A stretch of 64,000 nucleotides of DNA, from NCBI GenBank assembly GCA_033064195.1, contig JARBJD010000066.1:1-64000 (forward strand), given 5' to 3'. The stretch is from Blattamonas nauphoetae. Its lineage: Eukaryota > Preaxostyla > Oxymonadida. Shown here in pieces: positions 50,719 through 61,624 of the stretch (positions are counted from its first letter, which is position 1; every line of letters begins with the position of its first letter). A model generated the notes under the pieces. That model searched no databases, was not told the origin of the DNA, and saw nothing but the letters and a program-made list of their open reading frames with translations. The translations under genes and the position numbers were made by a program.

Positions 50719-52403
50719 CAGGCTTCTGATTTGATCCCAGTGATCCCAGTCGGATCTGATCCCAGTTCATTTCTGCAATACCATTTCGTTTCTTTTCACT
50801 ATTTTCCTTCTTGAAATATATGATAACTGAATATAAAACCGAGATGAAATGAAAATGTTCATTAGATCGAACAATACCATGAGTCTTTTTGTGACTCACA
50901 ATTATGGCGTATATGATGTAAATTTCCGAGTTTCTGAATGTCATCCGAAGAATAAACAGTGAATAATTATTGGATTTGCACATAAAATTGATGATATATC
51001 CAAAACAATTGAGATGAGAGTGAAACCCAAATTTATGGTTTAGACCGGATGAACTGCTTCGGAAGGAATGAGCTCGATTCTGGGAGATGGGGATGGCGAA
51101 TAGGGAGTGCGAGTTTGTAAAATTGAAAGTGAGAAGAGCCGAGAGATGCCCACTTCGTGGATGTGCAACGCCGCTTGGATCGACGCCGTCAGAACCGTCG
51201 CAGAGCAGAGGAATACGAACAGTGACGAGAGCACAGCGCGGAAGGGGTCGGTGGGCGAGTGGTGGGGAGTGAGTGAGGAGAACGGGGAGGACGAGGGGGC
51301 GGCGAGGCGCGGTTTTGTTTGTGACGAATCGAGATCTCAGTATTGTGATTAGCGGTTGGTTTTGGGAGGAGAAGGCAGGGGCGGTCGAGAGAGGACGGAC
51401 AACCGTGGCATCGTGTAGTTCAACTTCGGGAAGGTCAGTTTTGGGATTGTTTTTTCCATCCTTCCCAAGATGCGATGGGACTTCATCTGTTCGGTTTGAA
51501 TTTGATGCTGCAAACAGTATGTCTTCCTCTGCATCATCTAAAGTCTATTCTGATATTCTTTTTCCTCTAATCCCTCGCGATTTCCTAACGGTCAGTCGAG
51601 TGTGGAGAATGGTCTTCCCCGATCTGCCTGTCTCTCGTTTGTATTCTGGGTACTCTTCTGAAAGCAAGAAGATCCGGTGCCGCTCCAAAATCTGTCGCCT
51701 CTCAAGCATTTTTCCAAGCGAGCGATGAATTGCTATGATCGGTGTTTTTGCGAGCCTAGTGCACTCAACGCGGGAAAAAGTGTCAATGCTTACAATTGGT
51801 CCTTTCTTCCATATTGCAGCATCACAACAAGTATCTATGACAGAATCTGCGCTGAGTTCGAAAGCAAGTCCATATGTTCTTCTGGCTGAGGTGGGGCTTC
51901 CGGACGATCCGTTGGCGAGTGAGGAGATGCTGGCGATGGAGAGCTAGAACGAGAAAGTGTTTGGAGTTAGTGTGGGCGATCTGTGAGAGGAGAGAGTGGA
52001 TTTGTTGATTCGGTTGTGTGTGTGATCGACTAGTTGAGAAGAATGTGGAACGAGAAGAATAGGACGAATCAGAAGCCAATTGAAGAGTTCGTCGAGCTGT
52101 GTGCATGTGACTTTGAATTGTGTGGAGAAGACAAATCGGTCACTTCCCTTGACTTTTCTTCACTCTTCTTCTCTTGTTAACTCCTGTTCTCAACACCATT
52201 CTCCTTTAGAATCATGATTTCGGTTAAAAGACTCGAAAATCAGCAAAAGACAGGTCTTTGTGAGAATGAGGAAAATCGAGTTTGAAATTGAATGAGGAAA
52301 ATCTCGAAACTCCTATTTAAGAAAGTGATGTCAGTCAAAAAATGGGGACTGGGATCAATTGATCCCAGTTTTACCTGTTTTGATCCCACCACTCAAAAGC
52401 CTG
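50719..52403. mobile_element. hAT-like element, 1.7 kb, non-autonomous
   Basis: Ends CAGGCTTCTGATTTGATCCC and, inverted, CAGGCTTTTGAGTGGTGGGA belong to the same family as the two ~0.5-kb MITEs. Exact 8-bp duplication CACATCAC (50711-50718, 52404-52411). TGATCCCAGT units cluster at both ends. The central part (51040-51950) is GC-richer, with frames on both strands but no hAT transposase, so it appears to be a longer derivative filled with foreign DNA. Nested in the MULE-like element and inverted relative to the two MITEs. Confidence 0.85.
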
Positions 52404-52885
52404 CACATCACGTTCCGATCCGACGTCTTCAATCCCAGCGCGACTGTCTCTTCCAACGACCCAGCCAGATGAGCTCACACAACAGGCGTCGCTCCTCTCC
52501 CTCCGTCTTCTTTTCTTCCGCATTCACTCGTCCTCATGCCTTCTGGTATCCACAAAAACACGGAGCAGTTGCGTATCACTTCTGACAAGATCAACAACTA
52601 AACAGCAAACAGAATGTAGGAAAGAGAGTTCATTGCAGCCGAAAGGGTGAAAAGTACGACGATGATGTGGAGATATGTGTGAGAGAGTGGTTGGAGGTCA
52701 AAATATTTGTGTTTCATCCTTCATCGTTCGTGCGATTCGGATAGTATTGACACTTTCTATCTCATATACTTGATTTTCGGTCATATCTAACAAAATGACC
52801 TCTTTCTCGCCATCAATTTACGAATCTGCTTGATTTCGCTGCTCCTGACTTCAAAAATGTGGAATAGTGGTCCTAGTGCAAATAA

Positions 52886-53029
52886 AAGAGTGAAAAATTC
52901 CTACAAGAACCCAGAAAACGACGGACTGCCTCTAGCAATGTCCAGACTGCCCCTAGCAAAAACGGACTGCCCCTAGCACAAAAAACGGACTGCCTCTAGT
53001 CATAACGCGGACTGCGCGTAGCAACACCC
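52886..53029 (-). repeat. MULE-like right terminal inverted repeat
   Basis: Inverse of 49397-49541, with CGGACTGCCYCTAG units at 52923, 52965 and 52987 and related ones between. By eye about 90% identical to the left arm. Confidence 0.85.
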
Positions 53030-53263
53030 GCATCAAATGGTGGTTCGTTCCGTCGAAACAAGCAATTGAGTCGTTCTCGATAGAAGTTGGGCTCACCGTG
53101 AATTAGAGTTTTACCTCTGCTTCCGTTTCATTCTTTGAGATTCGCTCAGAATCATTTCGGATGACACACCCTGAAAACCAAACATTGGTCCGATCAACTC
53201 TGTTGCGATCATCTCGGAAAGTATCTCATTGTCATCGTCCTCATCTCGTTTCATCTAGATTCT

Positions 53264-54849
53264 ATGTCCAATATCATCACAGAGAAGCCGCCAGGACCTG
53301 AATTTGTGTTTCCAGCGTTCGACAAAAGACAGTTCGATGCCTCACTGAGAGAGCAGTCAGCCAGTGTCGGAAAGTTTGGACAGAAACTTACAACTCTGCT
53401 TGGAGCGTCAGGGAATAATGTTTTCATTTCGCCACTGTCGATCCACGAGTGTTTGTTGATGGCTGGGAATGGAGCGATGGGAAGCACGCTGCATTCAATG
53501 AAGGAGACCCTCTGTCTTCCAAATGCATCGAGTGATGAGCCAGTCTGCATTTTAGATTTGACATTTTGAATGTCTGCTTTATTGCGATTCAGATCAACTT
53601 GCTCCATTCGATGTTGTCAGCTGGAAGACAAATGGAGAATCGGGCACCTCTCTTCACAATGGCGAACTCGTTGTGGATTTCGAACAAGTTTCCCGTCTAC
53701 GCTGGGTTTCTTTCGGAGAGTGAGTCGGTGTTCGACGCAACCGCAAAATCGATGGATTTCTCGAAACCAGAGTTTGTCCATCTTGTTCATATTCACATTT
53801 CCCTATTCAACGATGTTTGATCTCTCACTCCTTTCAATCTCATCGTTCCCTGTTCCCTCTCCTTTTCGTCATCTCATCCGTCCCTCCCGTGTCCCTCTGC
53901 TCAGAACTATCAAAGCCATCAACTCATGGGTGAATACGAACACGAAGGGCTTGATCAAACAAGTTGTGTATCGACTCGAACATGATCACAAGATGGTTTT
54001 GGTGAACACCATCCACTTCAAACCCGATTTCAGAAACAAGTTCAAGAAATCAAACACGAGGAAGTCGGAGTTCACGCTGTTTGATGGAGTGCGGAAGACA
54101 GTTGATATGATGAACATGACAAAATTTCTTTGTTATTGCCGCAATTCTGATATTTCGGCAGTTTGTCTCGACTTCAAGCATCGCGACGCGATGATGGTTC
54201 TGATTCTTCCGAACGGTGTGCTTGTTCTCGTGTACTTGAATGTGATGCTGTTGTGATCTTTTCAGAAACTGGAAAGAATGCGCTTCTCTCCGCAGCTGAC
54301 AAATATCTCGAACCTAAACGATTCTCTGGGATTGTTCGAGAATGTGCCTCCTCTCGGTCTGATCTCTTTCTCTATTTCATTCATTGATGTTGTGTCTTTG
54401 TCCATCTTCATCAGAATCGACCTTGATCTCCCAAAATTCGAGGTTGAGTGTTCAGAAGAACTGAAGGATCCACTGACTGCCCTTGGGATGGGAGTGGCGT
54501 TCTCAACTTCTGCTGAGTTTCCCAGAATCTCTCGCGAACCTGTCAAAATCGAGTGTGGATTCATCGTCCTCTTTCTCCATTCCATTTTGTCATTTCTCCA
54601 TTCATTTCTCACCGTCTTCTCCCATCTATTTTGTGTCTCAGCCAAGTGATCCACAAAACAGTCCTGAAAGTGACAGAGAACGGAGTCGAAGCAGCCGCAG
54701 TGACTTTCGTCGCGATGAGCCCAGGTTGCCCAAGCAGTCCACAACCTCCCCAACGACTGTGCTTCGATCGACCGTTCATTGTGGTGTTGGCCGATAAGAG
54801 ACACGACCTGATCTTCTTCGAAGGATTAATCACGACACTTGGGAACTAA
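53264..54849 (+). CDS. Serpin (serine protease inhibitor), multi-exon
   Basis: Start MSNIITEKPPGPEFVFPAF. Exons inferred from serpin homology and GT..AG: 53264-53542, 53593-53771, 53905-54217 (or 54215), 54266-54333, 54415-54552, 54642-54849. Serpin landmarks: NVFISPLSIHECLLMAGNGA, MANSLWISNKFPVY, INSWVNTNTKGLIKQV, MVLVNTIHFKPDF, LDLPKFEVECSEEL, VIHKTVLKVTENGVEAAAVT, and FDRPFIVVLADKRHDLIFFE. The hinge ENGVEAAAVT (P17-P8) is of the inhibitory type. The loop that follows (FVAMSPGCPSSPQPP) sets specificity; the P1 residue is uncertain. No signal peptide, so likely intracellular or non-classically secreted. The fourth exon's frame and 3' border are the least certain. Upstream sequence matches that of the minus-strand copy. 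Confidence 0.8.
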
Positions 54850-54894
54850 CTCGTGCTTCGATCTCCCTTTCTCTTTAACCATCGTTGATTCATA

Positions 54895-55897
54895 GTCCCC
54901 TGACAAAGCCGCAAGTGTTGATAAACCCGCACAGGTGGTTGATAAACCCGCACAGGTGGTTGATAAACCCGCCCTCAAGTGGGATAAACCGTCACCAGTT
55001 CTTTCATCTTTCATTCCTTCTCCTTTCTCACTTTCACCTGCTTTTTCCTCTTTTGTTCTTTTTTCTTCAAGAAAACAAGGAAAATGGTTTTAATTGATGA
55101 TGAAATGTGGTTCAAAAGTTATTTTGGAACCATTTGATGTCCAAGAGATTGTGAAGGATGAAGACTTGTGTGTCTGACTCAGCACTCCATGAGATGGCGA
55201 TTGACTGCACATGGCAGAATGGAGAACGAAGGTCGGTCGATTTTAATAATCTAACTTCAATTGCTAGTTGAAATAGGTCTGCATAGACTGGCCACGTTCA
55301 CTTTGATGGTTCGATTCAAGATCGTGACTGATATTTTGAGGTCCATGTTACCATTGGCAAATATTCACTAAAGAGATAAGATCATTTCTTGGAGACATCT
55401 TTTATGATGTGAGCTTTTCGGATTGGAAAGATAAATGAGTTGGGAATTGAATTGGTTGCTTTCAGGTCAGCTTGACGAGATGAGCCAAAAATCAGGAGAA
55501 ATATTCCGGAAATGGTGGATGAGTGATGTTCAGAGAGATATGATCACGGCCTGGAAGGAGGGATGATGGTTGAAAGTCGGCAAACTGTTCGGCTCAAAAA
55601 ATGTTGTTCAGAGAGCTGTGACCTTGATGAATCGGGAAATCTGTGTGAACGACCAGTTCAGTGGCAGTATAGATCACATGTGTGTCAGACAAGAACGTGA
55701 CTTATCTTTTGATTCAAATCAGGCCCATGAAAACTCAGATCAATCCTAATCAATCCACTCTTCTTGATCAAAAAAGGTTCAGAGATGTGATGGAATCCCA
55801 TGGAAATGATAACGTGCAAAAGAGATGAGACACCGTGTTTGGCGGGTTTATCAACGGCGGTGCGGCTTTGTCAACCGTAGCGGGTTTATCACGGGAC
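54895..55897. mobile_element. 1.0-kb TA-flanked MITE with GATAAACCCG units
   Basis: Starts GTCCCCTGACAAAGCCGC and ends with the inverse GTCCCGTGATAAACCCGC, with TA on both sides (54893-54894, 55898-55899). Several TTGATAAACCCGC units occur near each end, inverted relative to each other. The 3' flank of the serpin continues after it, matching the other serpin copy (55901-55955 with 4779-4830). No coding capacity in 55000-55830. Related GGACAAACCCG/GATAAACCCG motifs at 61309-61345 and in the pogo ends suggest a pogo-related MITE. Confidence 0.75.
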
Positions 55898-56162
55898 TAT
55901 CAACCCGTTTTCTCGATCAGTTTATCCAATGAACACAATAAACACACGAGGATGTGTTTTGCTCTTGGGGACAAGTTGAATCTCATTGTGGAAATGACAG
56001 TTGGTCGCTTTCAGAGAAATAAAGACAAGTTTCAAAAATTGTGGGAGTTCGGAGAGGAAAATTGTGGGTGAATGAAAGCCATGTTTATGGGCAGGATTGT
56101 GGGCATAAAGAGGGTCCGAAATCCTGTTTGTTTAACACTTGTTTATCACTCACAATCAAAAC

Positions 56163-56483
56163 ATGTCTGGACGTGGCAAAGGAGGCAAAGGAGGAAAGGG
56201 TATCGGAAAGGCTGGCGTGAAGTCAACTTACAACAAAATCCGCGAAAACATTCAAGGCATCACAAAGCCTGCTATTCGCCGTCTTGCTCGTCGAGGTGGA
56301 GTGAAGCGCATCTCAAATCTGATCTACGACGAAACACGCGTGATTCTGAAGATGTTCCTGGAGAGCATTGTTCGCGACGCTGTGACGTACACCGAGCACG
56401 CCCGCAGGAAGACAGTGACCGCGATGGACATTGTGTACTCGCTGAAGCGCCAAGGCCGGACACTTTATGGCTTCGGAGCGTAA
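56163..56483 (+). CDS. Histone H4 variant
   Basis: 106 residues (canonical 103), start [18 protein letters not shown]; an upstream in-frame Met adds 8 non-homologous residues. The fold is intact: [75 protein letters not shown]. The tail has three extra residues (GGK repeat), and the usual KRHRK patch is replaced by KSTYNK, keeping the equivalents of K5, K8, K12, K16 and K20 but losing R17, H18 and R19. Single exon, no partner histone nearby. No animal-type histone stem-loop seen after the stop. 55901-56162 and 56484-57258 hold no other gene. Confidence 0.95.
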   Translation: MSGRGKGGKGGKGIGKAGVKSTYNKIRENIQGITKPAIRRLARRGGVKRISNLIYDETRVILKMFLESIVRDAVTYTEHARRKTVTAMDIVYSLKRQGRTLYGFGA

Positions 56484-57258
56484 ATCTTGCTTTGTTGTCT
56501 TGATTTCGGCTCATTTCACTTCTTGATTCGCACTCGCTCTTTTTGCCTTTAATCGGCTCAACTCTGGAACACTATCAGGTGTGAATCAGTGTTGGTTCCA
56601 AAAATGATGATGTAGGAGAGGTAGAACTCAATTCAATCAGAGTCTGATTGGATCCAACCATTTTCATAGATGCTCCTTTTCCCATCGAGAGAGTTTCCAG
56701 TTATTTACATGGGCTGTTGTGCACTGCATACAATTCTTCTCTCATAACAATGACTTGACAATTGACCATTGAAGAACATCGTTAATTTCACATTCTTCAT
56801 CCGGATCAAGTCAGCCTCTCCAAATGTCCTATTTATCCCTAAGGTGCCAAGAAATCAGTGTTTAATGTCATGCTCTGACAAGCTTTCGTCCCTTCAAACA
56901 TTCTTCCTGACATTGAAGTACATTCTGAGAAATTGGAACAACTTTGGTCATCACGCGCCAAGAGAGTGACAGACCATGCTCAACCAGAACATTTGTTGTG
57001 GAGATCACATCACAACCGTAGTGTCACAGCACTTGATTTCAGATGGGACGACTCTCAAAGACCCGGAAACAAACGTCATCCATTCAACAGATCTTTCTGT
57101 AATTTGGTGAATTTTGAGTATTAAGGGAAATACTTCACGGGAATATATCACTCTCAACGGAAATAATGCATTTCTTGGTTAATCTCTTGAACTCTTTGCG
57201 AAAACAAGGTATAAATCTCAAGGGAGTGACGACGAATCAAAATAAGTTAAGGTTTCAT

Positions 57259-57618
57259 TCAGAACCGAATGATTAGCAGAGACGGATCTTTTTTGCAGAC
57301 AATTTCTGGGGCGATTTCATCAAGGATCATTTGGAAGGTCTGGTTGACAATGTTTCCGACCATTTCGTTGCACATTCCAGTGAGGAACCCGAGCTTGCTG
57401 CAGATTTTCTCCTGAAGGTAAGTCTTGAGAGGTTCCTTTTGGGTGATTCCGGCTTCTTCAGCGGACTTCACGAGCATCTTGCAGATGTCACATTTTCCAA
57501 ATGTGTCAGCGAACAAATCCTCGTCTTCATAGATGTCATATTCGATTTCTTCATAGAAATAGTCATCCTCCCAGTAGGCTTGGGTGGCAGAGAAGAGGCA
57601 GAAAAGAAGCGACAGCAT
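57259..57618 (-). CDS. Saposin-like secreted protein, copy 1
   Basis: 119 residues. Signal peptide MLSLLFCLFSATQA, an acidic/aromatic linker (YWEDDYFYEEIEYDIYEDED), then a saposin B domain: GKCDICKMLV, KICSKLGFLTGMC, FQMILDEIAPEIVC. Five of the six usual cysteines are seen; the last few residues differ from those of copy 2. Saposin-like proteins bind lipids or membranes in lysosomes or secretions. Divergently paired with copy 2, starts about 200 bp apart, so probably sharing a promoter region. Confidence 0.8.
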   Translation of the reverse strand: MLSLLFCLFSATQAYWEDDYFYEEIEYDIYEDEDLFADTFGKCDICKMLVKSAEEAGITQKEPLKTYLQEKICSKLGFLTGMCNEMVGNIVNQTFQMILDEIAPEIVCKKDPSLLIIRF

Positions 57619-57816
57619 TCTCTGGTGTTGTGGTTTTGATCGATCACTGGAACCCATTATACGTATGACTCGGATAACGAATCGAGCTTTAAGAGAATGA
57701 TCATCAGGAATCACAACGAGGAGTGAAAGTCGAAGGAAGAGGACAACAGTTCAATGAATTCTATCAGATAAGTGCGATTTATGGGTCTTGTTGATCATCC
57801 AACACAAAATCTGAAA

Positions 57817-58161
57817 ATGCTGTCGCTTCTTTTCTGCCTCTTCTCTGCCACCCAAGCCTACTGGGAGGATGACTATTTCTATGAAGAAATCGAATATGAC
57901 ATCTATGAAGACGAGGATTTGTTCGCTGACACATTTGGAAAATGTGACATCTGCAAGATGCTCGTGAAGGCCGCTGAAGATGCCGGATACAGCCAGAAGG
58001 AGCCTCTCAAGACTTACCTTCAGGACAAAATCTGCAGCAAGCTTGGTTTCCTGAAAAACATGTGCGATGAAATGGTCGGAAACATTGTCAACCAGACCTT
58101 CCAAATGATCCTTGATGAAATCCCCCCAGAGGTTGTCTGCAAGAAAATTCGCCTCTGCTAA
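57817..58161 (+). CDS. Saposin-like secreted protein, copy 2
   Basis: 114 residues, start MLSLLFCLFSATQA (signal peptide; an upstream in-frame Met at 57772 would bury it). After the acidic linker, the saposin B domain has all six cysteines in order (CDIC, ICSKLGFLKNMC, VVCKKIRLC), predicting the usual three disulphides. About 90% identical to copy 1, in inverted orientation. A lysosomal or secreted lipid-interacting role is likely; the substrate is unknown. Confidence 0.88.
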   Translation: MLSLLFCLFSATQAYWEDDYFYEEIEYDIYEDEDLFADTFGKCDICKMLVKAAEDAGYSQKEPLKTYLQDKICSKLGFLKNMCDEMVGNIVNQTFQMILDEIPPEVVCKKIRLC

Positions 58162-58484
58162 TATTTCTGTTCCAAGCGTGTAGTTGCCCTCCCTCATTCT
58201 TCATTCCATCGAACGAGATTTGTCGCGATTTTTCTCTTGATAATAACATTTTCTCTCCAAACTTCTGTAAATTCCCGATGATCCTGGATTGAAAAAAACA
58301 ATAAACACAACAACGTTGCTCAAAACATGAATAAAAGGTCGGTAAGCATGTGACAAAGCTCCAGAAAAGAACAATCACGTAAGTAAAAATTGATTGAAAC
58401 ATAGTTGATGGTCCATAGCTAACAGCAACCAGATAATGATACCTTGGGTGGAGTCAGACTAGGACCATTAAGGCCATCGTTTTG

Positions 58485-59186
58485 TTACGATGAAGCCTTT
58501 GAGAGCAAAACCGGTGGTGGGTGTGATATCTGAGAATAGTGATCTTGCGACTGAGTATACACCTGCTGAGGAGCGTATTCCATCAGAGGGAGAGATGTTG
58601 TACACGCATTGGGGCGACTTTGTCCATGAAGCAGAAGGTGAACATGGGCTAAGTGGTGAGGTGCGTGCTGCATCAGATATCCGTTCACAACTCCTTCAAA
58701 TAGTGTGGCTTCCGCAGTCTTGAAAGTTGAGCTTGTATTGAAAATGTGTCCATTTAAGAAATAGATCTGGAGCTGTGATTCACCACAGGACGGAATTGTC
58801 ACAACGCGCATCACATCTGTGAACTTGTACGTCGTTGTTCCATGGAGACCTGATGGACAACAACACGTAAGGACGCGACGAATGAATCCATCCTTCACTG
58901 TCATCACAAAACTTGCTTCGAACGTGTCAACATCGAGGATCGTTGTACGACCATAAATTGCCCCAAATAGCAACCCATAGAGAAGAATGAGAAGCGAGAC
59001 CGGAATGACGACTGACAAGAGAGACCTATGGACGCAGAGTGAGATGGGGATGGCGGCAGCCAGTAAAAGGATCCCAACGATGAATAGGACGAACATTGGG
59101 GTTGCACATCCACGTGCTGAGAATGGAATAAGAAAAGAGAATGTCAAACCAATGATGGTGAAACGTTGTTGTTCGAGTTTGTTCAT
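58485..59186 (-). CDS. Two-helix membrane protein, unknown family
   Basis: 233 residues. Hydrophobic helices at about residues 31-50 (FVLFIVGILLLAAAIPISLC) and 57-76 (LSVVIPVSLLILLYGLLFGA), followed by a soluble domain with a CCC motif (RRVLTCCCPSGLHG) that could be palmitoylated, and a beta-rich PH-like part (VVTIPSCGESQLQIYFLNG). The His/Ser/Pro-rich C-terminus is low complexity. Resembles oxymonad or trypanosome-type small PH-like membrane proteins, but I cannot name a family. Confidence 0.6.
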   Translation of the reverse strand: MNKLEQQRFTIIGLTFSFLIPFSARGCATPMFVLFIVGILLLAAAIPISLCVHRSLLSVVIPVSLLILLYGLLFGAIYGRTTILDVDTFEASFVMTVKDGFIRRVLTCCCPSGLHGTTTYKFTDVMRVVTIPSCGESQLQIYFLNGHIFNTSSTFKTAEATLFEGVVNGYLMQHAPHHLAHVHLLLHGQSRPNACTTSLPLMEYAPQQVYTQSQDHYSQISHPPPVLLSKASS

Positions 59187-59464
59187 GACAGTCCAGTCTT
59201 GATTTGTGTTAAGGGTGAGAGATACGAAGAAGTTTGTGTTGATAATTTGCTATCAGGATCGAGAATGGGTATGAATTGGATGAATGGGATGTTTAGAAAG
59301 AGAAATGTCATAAACTGTGCATTCTTCTGTCATTTACCCATACTTTATTTTTATGAAAACTCACACCATCAGCCAATCAAACTATTCATCGATGATCTTT
59401 GAGCAGTCTCGTCTGAATGGAAGTCTCAAGCCGGGTGCTGTGAACTATCCACCCAGTTGTAATC

Positions 59465-60899
59465 TTGTTTGTCGCATCCGTGATTCATCTCTCTCATTCT
59501 CAGTCAAGCATCTCATCACTTCTCGAAGTCCTGCATTGTGATGATGAAGAAATTGTCGGTGACACACTCCGAGACTTTCAGAAAGTAGCATCTGGTATGT
59601 ATTTTTGTTTTCTTCATCGATTTGTTGCGGATTGTTTTGGATGTTTTGTATGGATTTAAGAAAGTGGATCTGATGACCGTTTTGATGATTGGTGTCCGTA
59701 TCTGTCTCCATTGTGTTGTGGAACACACTCATCTGGACTTCTGGTCTTTCATTTTCTCTTTTGTTGATTTACGCTTCTCAGGCAGAATTGATGAAATTAC
59801 TGGATATTCTTTGTTTGTGTTCTTGTTCTATATGTGATGGATGTCTCTCTTGCTTTCTTTCAGATTCGAAATCGCCATCCTTCATTCGATCATCGATTTC
59901 ATCTGAAATCCCTTCTTTCCTCATCACCCAATTTCGAGATTGGTCAAACTGCGCAGCATTGGAATCAGTGTGCTTATTTCGTTCTTCTTCTTCATTTATT
60001 TTCAGTGTTGTTCCTGCATGGAATCACTTTGTTTTGAACCTGAAATCGTGAACTCGATTTTTCTCATCCACAAGGATTTTATCATTTCAACATTCAAACA
60101 AATTGGAGAATCATCGCCTCCACCTACTGCAATCACCACTTTGACTCGGATTTCTCTCTTCCCTCATCTCAGAATCAGCCACAATTCTCAAATCGCTCTC
60201 GACGAAGTCGTCCAACGAGATCCAACTTCTCTCACACTTCTCCCCTCACCCATCTTCCCATCATCTTCCCCACTGCAACAATATTCTGGTCTCTCATTCC
60301 TGGCTGCTCTGACAAAGAAACTTCAAACTGATTTCTCCAAATTCCAGGCGACTGTCCCAACCGATCCTTCACACCTCCCAAAATTCATCCAACTCACGAA
60401 AGATGATCCATTTCTCATCTACCGTTCGCTGGTCTTCTGCTCACTTTCGTTCATCCTAACAATTCCACTTTTGTCAGTTACTCCACCAATCGAAGTGTGT
60501 TTTATCTCTTTTCATCATTTCTCGTCATTTTAGGTTGATTCTGAGATTATTCGAGAATTGCTTCTCTTTGTGAAAGAAGCACTCCCGAAGATTCTCACAA
60601 CCATTTCAACCATCGACAATCTCATCGCTTCACTTCCCTCCGACTCTTCTCCAACCACCCAATTGTGTTCTAAAGCCGACAAACAAGCGACTGTTACTCT
60701 CAAATATCTTCGAAGTAGGTGTGAAGACTTTGTGAAAGATGGATGGTTGTTTTTATTGGCCGTCACAGAATCCCTCACAGATTCCCACAAGTCTTCCATC
60801 CAAACAATCATTCTCGACGATCCATCCTTCACTCTTCCACTTGTTTTAAGCTACATCTCATCTCATCTCAACAATAGTCAGCTTCACGCGACACAATGA
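59465..60899 (+). CDS. Intron-rich helical protein gene
   Basis: Coding sequence moves between frames at sites with GT..AG borders. Exon 1 has SISSLLEVLHCDDEEIVGDT up to about 59594. Intron 59595-59785 leads to ELMKLLDILCLCS. Later segments: SPSFIRSSISSEIPSFLITQ FRDW; then CFEPEIVNSIFLIHKDFIIS, LTRISLFPHLRISHNSQIAL, LTKDDPFLIYRSLVF. A 39-nt intron (60495-60533) then joins PPIE to VDSEIIRELLLFVKEALPK, ending NNSQLHATQ at 60899. All-helical, HEAT/ARM-like, distantly like the helical family elsewhere in the window. The true start may be further upstream. Function unknown. Confidence 0.6.
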
Positions 60900-61059
60900 G
60901 TGATTGGAAGGAGGAAAAAGCAGATAATCTTGTTGAATGATTGGACAATCACAATATAACAAATTTTGAATGTATTTTATGATGAAATGATGAATAAAGG
61001 AAGAACGAGCAGAAACAGAGTTTTAAGTTCCGATCAGTACGGACTTTGCTTTCTCACAT

Positions 61060-61290
61060 TCCCGCCCAGAGGGGAAGAAAGCATGAACATATTGAAATTC
61101 ATTGCTTGGCCAATATAGCCCTGTTTGTCGAACATCCACATCTGATCAAGAATATCTTCGAACCCTTCACAAATCAGAGCTACCAGCATCCGAATTCCAG
61201 ATTGGCCCACTTCTGGGTCTTGTTTCTTCCATGTTCTGAACGAATGGAACAGAGTACGGTAGATGTTATAGTTGTTGTGATCTCCTTCCG
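61060..61290 (-). pseudogene. Helical family C-terminal fragment
   Basis: On the minus strand: LFHSFRTWKKQDPEVGQSGI then ALICEGFEDILDQMWMFDKQ, matching the family C-terminus (EWKKEGREVVQYGKR ... ALFSEGFENTLEQ). The remaining 5' two thirds are not adjacent; instead, from 61300 there are GGACAAACCCG and GATAAACCCG motifs that resemble the end of a TA-type MITE. A relic. Confidence 0.55.
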
Positions 61291-61624
61291 AGAATGTGAT
61301 AGTACCCGGACAAACCCGTTAGAGCGGATAAACCCGTTAACCCTTCCAAAGGGACGAAACAGTCTCCCCTCTTCATCTTAATTCTCCTTCCACTTCACAT
61401 TCATGCATTTCCTCATTTTTTTTAAAACTAGAGTTCTTCATGAAAGAATGATTGTGAAATGCAAAGCGAAAAGTGAACGTTGTTTTTTGAACGAAGTTGA
61501 ACAAATCTATTTCCGAGAACTAGAGGGATCATGTGTTGCGAGTCGAGCTTTTCATGGTCAGGATAACTTGCGCTGTGTCGTCGTTGGCATTTCATCCATT
61601 TGAATAGACCCATTGTCTTTGATC

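Larger units (their letters stand above)
49397..53029. mobile_element. Mutator-like element, 3.6 kb, nested hAT inside
   Basis: Long inverted ends of about 145 bp (49397-49541 and about 52886-53029) starting GGGT..TGCTACGCGCAGTC, bordered by the exact 9-bp duplication GCATCAAAT (49388-49396, 53030-53038). Each end carries four or five CTAGRGGCAGTCCG units. A 9-bp duplication plus long TIRs is the Mutator (MULE) pattern. No MURA-type transposase is seen. The interior is low-complexity Ser/Pro/Leu-coding DNA (49600-50640) plus a nested hAT-like element. Possibly a Pack-MULE carrying host fragments; sources not identified. It lies between the tubulin fragment and the serpin. Confidence 0.85.
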
